Below, piece after piece: positions 1 through 4,989 of a stretch of 6,722 bases of DNA. The stretch lies in NCBI GenBank assembly GCA_902497185.1, contig CABVEG010000093.1, positions 1 through 6,722 of the forward strand, read 5' to 3'. The notes beneath the pieces were generated by a model. It was not told where the DNA came from. It did no database searches and saw nothing but the letters and a program-made list of their open reading frames with translations. The DNA comes from an uncultured Eubacteriales bacterium. Its GTDB lineage: Bacteria; Bacillota; Clostridia; Lachnospirales; CAG-274. The position numbers were made by a program, and so were the translations under genes. The stretch's first letter is position 1; each line of letters starts with the position of its first letter.

Positions 1-41
1 TTTATATTTTTTATATTACAATATAATTAAAAAATTATAAA

Positions 42-55
42 AGCAAAATCTTGCT
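42..55 (-). terminator. Weak possible terminator hairpin after the transporter gene
   Basis: Read on the minus strand, the four bases after the TAA of the EamA transporter gene are followed by a 5-bp stem AGCAA / TTGCT with a 4-nt loop, and then TTTTATAATTTTTT. The position and the following T-rich run fit an intrinsic terminator, but the stem is short and A/T-rich, so it would be inefficient. The remaining bases to the window edge (1-41) are very AT-rich and show no gene. Confidence 0.3.
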
Positions 56-58
56 GAC

Positions 59-925
59 TTATTTGGTGTTTGTCTTTGGATTATTATAAATAAAAATAGC
101 AACAGATGCACCGCATATAATAAAATAGCCTATAATGCTGTAAACATCGGGTGTTTGACTGAAAATGTAAAAACCTAATACTGCAGAAAATATAATCTGG
201 GTATAGTCGTATATTGAAATTTCCTTTGCAGGGGCATTTGAATAGGCAGCCGTTATTGTAAACTGACCTCCTGCTGCGGCAATACCTGCAAGGAGCAGAT
301 ACATAAGCTGCCATATTTCCATTGGCTTATATCCTGTTATTACCCATGGAAGTACTGCTATACAGCTAAAAGCAGAGAAGAAAAAAACAATTAAAGGCCC
401 CTTCACACCTCTTTGTCCCAATGCTCTTACGGCAGTATAAGCCGCACCTGCACCAAGTCCTCCCATTGTGCCTAATAAAGCAGGAAGTATTGCCGTTATT
501 TCAAGAGTTGGTTTTATTATAAAAAGGCTGCCTATAAAAGCAGCAATTACACATAAGAACTGCATAATTTTTGGCTTTTCTCTTAAAAATATCATTGAAA
601 ATAATATGGCGAAAAAGGGTGAAAGCTTATTAAGCATTGATGCGTCTGACAAATTAAGATGGTCAACGGCATAGAAATTACCCAGTATACCTATTGTACC
701 CATTAGAGAACGAAGTAACAAAAGAGGAATATCCCTTTTATTGTATTTTATGCCTGTTTTGCTTTTAAACAGAATAATTGCTGCCATAAGCATAGCTATA
801 AAATTCCTGAAAAAGCTTTTCTGCATTGTGGGCAAATCCCCTGAAAGCCGTACAAAGCAGTTCATAAGGGCAAAGCAAAATGCTGAAATTATAATATAAA
901 TTATTGCCTTTTGTTTTTTTGACAT
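59..925 (-). CDS. EamA/DMT-superfamily membrane transporter, 10 TM
   Basis: This is a 288-aa integral membrane protein of the drug/metabolite transporter superfamily (EamA family, RhaT-like), probably exporting or importing a small metabolite; the substrate cannot be read from sequence. About ten hydrophobic helices are visible (roughly residues 7-25, 38-53, 67-86, 99-114, 119-137, 144-164, 175-195, 205-222, 240-257, 262-280), arranged as the usual two five-helix EamA repeats. The first repeat ends with the typical pattern SDASMLNKLSPFFAILFS followed by FLREKP (residues 93-118). Length is normal for the family. The frame is open further upstream to a TTG at 940, but that TTG lies within the Shine-Dalgarno sequence itself (TTGGAGG). 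I therefore chose the ATG at 925, which has GGAGG 8 nt upstream. The gene lies downstream of murG and the stalk gene, behind a terminator hairpin, so expression probably depends on read-through. Family assignment is firm; substrate is unknown. Confidence 0.9.
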   Translation of the reverse strand: MSKKQKAIIYIIISAFCFALMNCFVRLSGDLPTMQKSFFRNFIAMLMAAIILFKSKTGIKYNKRDIPLLLLRSLMGTIGILGNFYAVDHLNLSDASMLNKLSPFFAILFSMIFLREKPKIMQFLCVIAAFIGSLFIIKPTLEITAILPALLGTMGGLGAGAAYTAVRALGQRGVKGPLIVFFFSAFSCIAVLPWVITGYKPMEIWQLMYLLLAGIAAAGGQFTITAAYSNAPAKEISIYDYTQIIFSAVLGFYIFSQTPDVYSIIGYFIICGASVAIFIYNNPKTNTK

Positions 926-933
926 TTTTTCTA

Positions 934-938
934 CCTCC
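934..938 (-). promoter_or_regulatory. Ribosome binding site that fixes the transporter start
   Basis: On the minus strand GGAGG (938 to 934) lies 8 nt before the ATG at 925. The alternative TTG start at 940 would place this SD inside the coding region, so the site decides for the shorter protein. The SD follows directly on the T-tract of the upstream terminator hairpin, with no spacer between them. Confidence 0.85.
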
Positions 939-965
939 AAAAAGGCTGTTCAAAAAGAACAGCCT
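939..965 (-). terminator. Intrinsic terminator after the stalk gene
   Basis: On the minus strand there is a perfect 9-bp stem AGGCTGTTC (965 to 957) / GAACAGCCT (951 to 943), with a TTTTT loop and a four-T tract (942 to 939). It begins 11 nt after the stalk gene stop codon. The T-tract is short and is interrupted by the GGAGG of the next gene, so termination is probably partial, leaving read-through into the transporter gene. On the plus strand the hairpin is not followed by a T-run, so it acts in one direction only. Confidence 0.8.
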
Positions 966-976
966 ACCGAAATCTT

Positions 977-1432
977 TTATTTGTTTATAATATCATCAAG
1001 GTTTAAAACACCGCCGATTTTTAATCCGCCCAACTGAATGGCTGCCGTCTTTGTTTCTCCGTCCCAGCTTACATCAGCATTAAGAGATTCGCCAACAGCT
1101 CTTAACGGTAGCATAAATCTGCCCTCTATGATCTGCTGTGGAACATCCGGTGTAATCTGTGTACCGTTATATGTGAAATAGCTTTCTCCGTTTGTCATTA
1201 CAACCTGACTTTCGCCTTTTGTAAGGGTAGCGGTTTTAGTTGTATTGTCCCATTCAACAGTATAGCCCAGCTTTTCAAACACACCTCTTACAGGTACCAT
1301 TGTTCTGCCTTCAACAATAACACCTTCCATATCAACGGGAATACCGTTTACTGTCACATTTACTCCGCCTGATGCAAAAACATTAGCTGTCATAATTAAT
1401 GAAGCACAAATTAATGATAAAAATTTTTTCAT
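977..1432 (-). CDS. Secreted copper-amine-oxidase-N (stalk) domain protein
   Basis: This is a 151-aa exported protein. Residues 1-20 form a signal peptide (MKKFLSLIC..., with likely cleavage ANVFA|SGG). The rest is one copper amine oxidase N-terminal-like domain (PF07833 type), a fold common in secreted and wall-associated proteins of Clostridia. The internal duplication is plain. Residues 42-71 carry GRTMVPVR, a hydrophobic helix and VEWDNTTKTATL. Residues 104-133 repeat this as GRFMLPLR and VSWDGETKTAAI. No amine oxidase catalytic domain, SLH repeats or sortase signal are present, so this is a stand-alone stalk domain and its role is probably structural or ligand-binding at the cell surface. 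The start is the ATG at 1432, with AAGGAGG 9 nt upstream. The gene starts 14 nt after murG and shares its transcript; the murG stop overlaps its SD. Domain call is firm; function is unknown. Confidence 0.88.
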   Translation of the reverse strand: MKKFLSLICASLIMTANVFASGGVNVTVNGIPVDMEGVIVEGRTMVPVRGVFEKLGYTVEWDNTTKTATLTKGESQVVMTNGESYFTYNGTQITPDVPQQIIEGRFMLPLRAVGESLNADVSWDGETKTAAIQLGGLKIGGVLNLDDIINK

Positions 1433-1441
1433 TTGCTGATT

Positions 1442-1449
1442 CCTCCTTA
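1442..1449 (-). promoter_or_regulatory. murG stop codon overlapping the stalk gene RBS
   Basis: On the minus strand the TAA of murG (1449-1447) runs directly into GGAGG (1446-1442), so the stop codon provides the AA of the AAGGAGG Shine-Dalgarno for the stalk gene at 1432. Ribosomes terminating on murG end on the next gene's binding site, an arrangement that favours translational coupling. Confidence 0.8.
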
Positions 1450-2511
1450 TTTAGTGGCAGCCCTTATAATTTCCATAACTGCTTTAATACCATCTGCTGC
1501 CTGTGATTTTTCCATATTTTCAATATATTTGTTCCTGTTATTATAAACATTGTTAATTGTGTCAAAAAGACTTCCCTTAGTCATTTTTTCCTCGTCCAGA
1601 ACTTCGGCAAAGCCCTGATTTTTAAAACTTTTTGCATTTAAAATCTGGTCGCCTCTGCTGGCATTTAAGCCTAAAGGTATAAGCAGCATAGGCTTATGTA
1701 AAGCTAAAAATTCACATATGGCATTTGAGCCTGCTCTTGATACAACCATATCTGCCATTGCTAATAAATCGGGAAGTTCCTCTGATACATATTCAAATTG
1801 AACATAGCCTGTTGTATCTTTAAGACTTTCATCAAGATTACCCTTGCCACATAAGTGAACAACATCATACTTAGGCAAAAGTTTACTTAAAAGTCCTCTT
1901 ATGGAATTGTTTACCTTAACTGAACCCTGAGAACCACCCATTATGAGTATAACAGGCTTATTGCCGCTGAAGCCGCAAATTTCAAGTCCTTTTTGTCTGC
2001 TGCCCTTAAAAAGAGAATCTCTTATAGGCGTACCTGTGTAAATGCCCTTGTTATCCTTAATATGCTTTACTGCCTCTGGAAAGGTTGTGCATACTGCTGA
2101 TGCAAAAGGCATGGCAAGTTTGTTTGCAAGACCGGGTGTAATATCAGATTCGTGACATATTATATTTACCTTATTCATAGCTGAGCCTATTACTACGGGA
2201 ACAGCTACAAATCCTCCCTTTGAAAATACAACATCAGGCTTAATCTTTTTAATAAGCCTTTTTGCCTGAAAAATTCCTTTGCATACTTTAAATATGTCGG
2301 AAATATTTTTTTTATCCAAATATCTTCTTAATTTACCTGAGCTGACACCGTAGTATGGAATATTGCAGGACTTAATAAGATCCTCCTCCATACCGCCTTT
2401 GCTGCCTATATAATATACTTCGTACCCTGCCTTCTGTAAATGAGGTATAAGGGCAATATTTGGTGTAACATGACCGGCTGTGCCGCCTCCCGTTAAAACT
2501 ATTTTCTTCAT
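1447..2511 (-). CDS. murG: MurG-family UDP-GlcNAc transferase (lipid I to lipid II)
   Basis: This is a 354-aa GT28-family glycosyltransferase. MurG transfers GlcNAc from UDP-GlcNAc to undecaprenyl-PP-MurNAc-pentapeptide (lipid I) on the inner face of the membrane, giving lipid II for peptidoglycan. Family landmarks are present in order: glycine loop GGGTAGH (residues 8-14), second glycine loop SKGGFVAVP (97-105), HE (120-121), GTPIR (160-164), linker-proximal MGGSQGS (191-197), CGKGN (221-225), and the nucleotide-sugar site SRAGSNAICE (258-267) with QILNAK (289-294). E267 and Q289 correspond to the UDP-GlcNAc-contacting Glu and Gln of E. coli MurG. Length is typical. The start is the ATG at 2511, with GGAGG 6 nt upstream. 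It has a perfect-consensus promoter and is followed by the stalk gene rather than by dcw-cluster genes. The HESD and LNASRGDQ variants resemble the paralogous MurG type found outside dcw clusters in Firmicutes (from memory). Whether it is the sole MurG or a second copy cannot be seen here. Confidence 0.9.
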   Translation of the reverse strand: MKKIVLTGGGTAGHVTPNIALIPHLQKAGYEVYYIGSKGGMEEDLIKSCNIPYYGVSSGKLRRYLDKKNISDIFKVCKGIFQAKRLIKKIKPDVVFSKGGFVAVPVVIGSAMNKVNIICHESDITPGLANKLAMPFASAVCTTFPEAVKHIKDNKGIYTGTPIRDSLFKGSRQKGLEICGFSGNKPVILIMGGSQGSVKVNNSIRGLLSKLLPKYDVVHLCGKGNLDESLKDTTGYVQFEYVSEELPDLLAMADMVVSRAGSNAICEFLALHKPMLLIPLGLNASRGDQILNAKSFKNQGFAEVLDEEKMTKGSLFDTINNVYNNRNKYIENMEKSQAADGIKAVMEIIRAATK

Positions 2512-2539
2512 ATTATACCTCCAAAAATATTATAACCTA

Positions 2540-2568
2540 ATTATATAACCATAAAACAGCAATGTCAA
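2540..2568 (-). promoter_or_regulatory. Perfect-consensus sigma-A promoter for murG
   Basis: On the minus strand TTGACA (2568-2563) and TATAAT (2545-2540) are separated by exactly 17 nt. Transcription would start near 2533, giving a 5' leader of about 20 nt that contains only the murG RBS. Both hexamers match the consensus fully, so constitutive, strong expression of murG and the stalk gene is expected. Confidence 0.85.
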
Positions 2569-2624
2569 TAAATAAGTAATTAATAATTTGGCAGTAAAAA
2601 TATTGAAATATGGTGTTTTTTGTG

Positions 2625-2653
2625 TTGAAGAAATTATGAAAATGTGTTATTTT
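2625..2653 (+). promoter_or_regulatory. Probable promoter of the dockerin-PL9 gene
   Basis: TTGAAG (2625-2630) is followed after 17 nt by TATTTT (2648-2653), preceded by the extended -10 element TGT (2645-2647). Transcription would begin near 2660, leaving a leader of about 26 nt with the AAAGGAGG site (2668-2675) 10 nt before the ATG. The -10 is imperfect. No convincing operator, riboswitch or catabolite-response element is visible. The promoter is divergent from that of murG, and the two lie within about 110 bp of each other. Confidence 0.5.
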
Positions 2654-2685
2654 AATTATATAGAAATAAAGGAGGAAATTATTAT

Positions 2686-4860
2686 ATGAAAAGGTTTATA
2701 AGCTTTTTATTGTCAGCTGTAATGACACTATCCTGCGTATGCTTTGTAAATGGAGCAAGTGGTAGTGTTTATGGTGATGCTGACAACAGTGGAAAAATTG
2801 ATATTACTGATGTATCCTTGGCATTAAGAAGGGTTCTTACGGGAGCAACAATGCCTGTTGAGGAAAATGCTGATTATATGAAGTATATGGATTTGAATAG
2901 TGACGGACTTTTCGATTCCGCTGATGTTGCTGAAATACTGCAAATGGTTCTTGACAGCAAATATCGTCCTGTCGGTGTGCCTGAAACGGAGGTAACTACA
3001 GAAGGAACTACAGAAGTTATTACGGAAGAAACTACGGAAGCTACCACTGAAACTGTTACAGAAACTACCACTGAATTTGCTACGGAAACTACTACAGAAA
3101 CTGAAATTCAGGGTGTAAGCTGGAATATGAGCAAATCTGAATTTGCAAGTATTAACAGCCCAATTACATCAACTCAAACAATAAATGGTCTTAGTTTGTA
3201 CGCAACTGATGAAAAACCTATGAATATGTTTGCGGCAGAAGAAACCGTAAACGGTGTAAGCTACACAAATGCCCTTAATTTAAGCGGCGGTGGAAATACT
3301 ACTTACAGAGCTGTTTCATTTGATATTAAGGGTGAAAATAAAATTGATGTGGTTATTAAGTCAAGCGGATCAACTCAAAGAGTTCTTAACGTTGCTGATG
3401 AAAACGGAAATATTTTATATACATTTTCTGCCACAACAACTGCTGTAAGATACAGCTTTAATGTAAATTATACAGGCAGTATATTTATGTATTCCGCAGG
3501 CAGCGGCATCAATATTTATGAAATTGTTTTAAACGGCGATACTCCTGCACCAGAAACAACTACAGAGGCAACGACTTCAAATGTCACTGAAACAACAACA
3601 GAAACCACAACTTTTAACGGTGATACCTCAGATGGTGTTGTTGTAGATAATTTTGATGACTTTAAGAAAGAAATTGCAAAGAAGAACAACAAGATTTATG
3701 TTAAGGGTACAATTATGTGTACTGAAAATGTAAAGCTTTCTCTTTCAAATGCAAATACTGAAGTTTACGGCTTAACAAATGAAGACGGCACAGCAGCTAC
3801 TCTTGACTTTGCTCCTTTTAGGGACAGTCTTACAAAGTCTGGCTCAGGTGGTACAGGTCTTACAATGAACGGAAATCACTATACATTTAGAAATATTATT
3901 ATTCAAAATGCAGGTGACTGCGGTATAAGAATTACAGGTTCAGGCTCAGGCTATTCTACATTTGAAAGCTGTGTGTTCAGATATAACAACAATTCCGGTG
4001 TATCTGTTACAAACGGCGGTTCACACAATACATTCCGTTTTGTGGACAGCTACAGAAATGGTGACGTTGTTCAGAAAAACGGTGCTGATGCAGATGGTTT
4101 TTCAGTAAAGCTTAATGCAGGTGCTGAAAATAACTTCTATAACTGCCGTGCATGGGAAAACAGTGATGACGGTTGGGACAGCTATGACAGAGGCACACCA
4201 TATATAGGCAGTGTTGAGTATATTGAGTGTCTTGCATGGAATAACGGTAATCCTTACGTATTTACAGGTGAGTATGACTATAATCACGGCTTTGCATTAG
4301 ATAAGAATTTAGTTTATGTACAGGCTGTATTAAAGAGCAATCCCGACTTTGAGGAACAGTATAATTCTCATAGTGTAACAAGTTGGCCTCAGGTTACGGT
4401 GAAACTTTTAGGCACAAGCAATACCTATGCAAATATTCACAGCAAAAGCTGGGCAGGAAATCCTAACGGATTTAAGTTTGGTTCTGCCGAAACGCCAAGC
4501 AGTTCATATAGATATATTAAAAACTGTATAGCCTTTGACCATGAAAATACTCCTAACCAAACTCCTGCAAAGGGCTTTGACCAGAATAACGGTTATGCAC
4601 AGTATGATATTGAAAACGCTTTAAGTTTTAATAATGGTCAGAACTACTGGATGGACAGAATGAAAGCAAAGTCAGCTAAGGGTGTGTTCTACAGCTTTAA
4701 CAGTGGTCAGGATGATGCTTCGGGCGATTTGACACTAACTTATCCTGATAATGCAACTCAAGCTGAACTCCAGCAGAAAGTTTATGATTACAGAGATATG
4801 ATTTACAGCTATGTATATAATAATAAGATTCCTGGAGAACAGATTTGTAATGTGTTCTAA
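2686..4860 (+). CDS. Dockerin-bearing secreted pectate lyase, family PL9
   Basis: This 724-aa exported enzyme should cleave polygalacturonate (demethylated pectin) by beta-elimination outside the cell. The order is: signal peptide (about 1-23), type I dockerin (28-92), TTE-rich linker (100-141), beta-sandwich module (142-284), second Thr-rich linker (286-310), then a right-handed beta-helix catalytic domain (about 318-672). PL9 signatures are ADADGF (467-472), SDDGWD (493-498), GFKFG (595-599) and KGFDQNN (629-635). D470, D494, D495 and D498 keep the spacing of the four calcium-binding Asp of Dickeya Pel9A (209, 233, 234, 237, from memory), and K597 is the expected catalytic base. The gap from D498 to K597 is about 60 residues longer than in Pel9A. 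The dockerin implies docking to a cohesin scaffold or cell-surface cohesin, none of which is encoded here. The start is the ATG at 2686 with AAAGGAGG 10 nt upstream. The gene has its own promoter and terminator, so it is monocistronic. Family call is firm. Confidence 0.92.
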   Translation: MKRFISFLLSAVMTLSCVCFVNGASGSVYGDADNSGKIDITDVSLALRRVLTGATMPVEENADYMKYMDLNSDGLFDSADVAEILQMVLDSKYRPVGVPETEVTTEGTTEVITEETTEATTETVTETTTEFATETTTETEIQGVSWNMSKSEFASINSPITSTQTINGLSLYATDEKPMNMFAAEETVNGVSYTNALNLSGGGNTTYRAVSFDIKGENKIDVVIKSSGSTQRVLNVADENGNILYTFSATTTAVRYSFNVNYTGSIFMYSAGSGINIYEIVLNGDTPAPETTTEATTSNVTETTTETTTFNGDTSDGVVVDNFDDFKKEIAKKNNKIYVKGTIMCTENVKLSLSNANTEVYGLTNEDGTAATLDFAPFRDSLTKSGSGGTGLTMNGNHYTFRNIIIQNAGDCGIRITGSGSGYSTFESCVFRYNNNSGVSVTNGGSHNTFRFVDSYRNGDVVQKNGADADGFSVKLNAGAENNFYNCRAWENSDDGWDSYDRGTPYIGSVEYIECLAWNNGNPYVFTGEYDYNHGFALDKNLVYVQAVLKSNPDFEEQYNSHSVTSWPQVTVKLLGTSNTYANIHSKSWAGNPNGFKFGSAETPSSSYRYIKNCIAFDHENTPNQTPAKGFDQNNGYAQYDIENALSFNNGQNYWMDRMKAKSAKGVFYSFNSGQDDASGDLTLTYPDNATQAELQQKVYDYRDMIYSYVYNNKIPGEQICNVF
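2767..2961 (+). other. Type I dockerin domain (two Ca-binding repeats)
   Basis: Residues 28-92 of the PL9 enzyme hold two dockerin repeats. Repeat 1 has the F-hand loop D31-A-D33-N-S35-G-K-I-D39-I-T-D42 and the helix VSLALRRVL. Repeat 2 has D69-L-N71-S-D73-G-L-F-D77-S-A-D80 and VAEILQMVL. All main calcium positions are filled (S35 replaces an Asp/Asn in repeat 1). The putative cohesin-recognition pairs differ between the repeats (I40-T41 against S78-A79), so binding may be single-mode. The domain comes directly after the signal peptide, whereas dockerins are more often C-terminal. Confidence 0.9.
2983..3108 (+). repeat. Degenerate repeat coding a Thr/Glu-rich linker
   Basis: Residues 100-141 are an array of TTE/TET units encoded by imperfect repeats of the pattern ACTACNGAA with varied third bases. 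Such linkers are flexible and probably O-glycosylated in related secreted enzymes. A shorter linker of the same kind (TTTE, TETTTETTT) lies at residues 286-310 (3541-3615), between the beta-sandwich and catalytic domains. Codon variation is high, so the repeat is held by protein selection more than by recent DNA duplication. Confidence 0.85.
3109..3537 (+). other. Beta-sandwich, carbohydrate-binding-like module
   Basis: Residues 142-284 form a module bounded by Thr-rich linkers. It opens with VSWNMSKSEF and INGLSLYA, continues with NALNLSGGGNTTYRAVSFDIKG and strands rich in alternating hydrophobics (IDVVIKSSG, RVLNVADENGNIL), and ends with GSIFMYSAGSGINIYEIVL. The pattern resembles accessory beta-sandwich modules attached to bacterial pectate lyases, so binding of pectin or another wall glycan is a reasonable inference. 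I cannot assign a numbered CBM family. Confidence 0.6.
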
Positions 4861-4870
4861 TTAATATAGG

Positions 4871-4898
4871 CGGACACCTTTAAGGTGTCCGTTTTTTT
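4871..4898 (+). terminator. Strong intrinsic terminator after the PL9 gene
   Basis: A perfect 9-bp GC-rich stem CGGACACCT / AGGTGTCCG with a TTA loop (4871-4891) is followed by seven T (4892-4898), 10 nt after the stop codon. The strand opposite lacks a T-run, so it is one-directional. It separates the PL9 transcript from the PL1 gene. Confidence 0.93.
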
Positions 4899-4927
4899 GG
4901 AATTTTATAAAAATTACATAATATTTC

Positions 4928-4956
4928 TTCCATTTAACAAAATAATATGTTATAAT
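4928..4956 (+). promoter_or_regulatory. Extended -10 promoter of the PL1 gene
   Basis: TGT-TATAAT (4948-4956) is a full extended -10 element. At 17 nt spacing the -35 region is the poor match TTCCAT (4928-4933), which an extended -10 can compensate for, or which may signal dependence on an activator. Transcription would start near 4963, about 27 nt before the ATG. The neighbouring PL9 promoter also uses TGT before a -10 (TATTTT), but no shared operator is evident. Confidence 0.6.
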
Positions 4957-4971
4957 TAACCATATAAATTC

Positions 4972-4987
4972 AGAAAGGAGACTTTTT
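4972..4987 (+). promoter_or_regulatory. PL1 gene RBS in a small possible hairpin
   Basis: The Shine-Dalgarno AAAGGAG (4974-4980) sits 9 nt before the ATG at 4990 and is followed by a seven-T run. The run can pair with the A-rich half: AGAAAG (4972-4977) with CTTTTT (4982-4987), including one G-U pair, closing a GAGA loop of GNRA type that carries part of the SD. The RBS itself is clear; the hairpin is AU-rich and weak. Confidence 0.6.
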
Positions 4988-4989
4988 TT

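Noticed and set aside
926..940. Five-residue longer start (TTG at 940) for the EamA transporter
   Set aside because: The TTG is part of the TTGGAGG Shine-Dalgarno itself. The ATG at 925 has an ideal 8-nt spacing, and the extra residues MEVEK are just the translated RBS.
2512..2517. TATAAT on the minus strand just before the murG ATG
   Set aside because: It lies between the SD and the start codon, so a promoter here would give a transcript without an RBS. The TTGACA-17-TATAAT pair upstream is the credible promoter.
2600..2611. Small palindrome ATATT-GA-AATAT upstream of the PL9 gene as an operator
   Set aside because: Five-bp arms made only of A and T are expected by chance in such an AT-rich spacer, and no second copy is found before the PL1 gene.
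2874..3071. Val/Ser-rich open frame on the minus strand
   Set aside because: It is the antisense reading of the TTE linker and part of the dockerin, with no RBS and a low-complexity VVSV pattern produced by the repeat.
3541..3615. Second Thr-rich stretch considered as a separate tandem repeat or CRISPR-like array
   Set aside because: It is in frame, short, irregular and codes for a normal inter-domain linker; there are no spacers or fixed-length units.
4102..4287. 61-codon open frame on the minus strand inside the PL9 domain
   Set aside because: It is wholly antisense to a well-supported catalytic domain with conserved motifs; no independent signal supports it.
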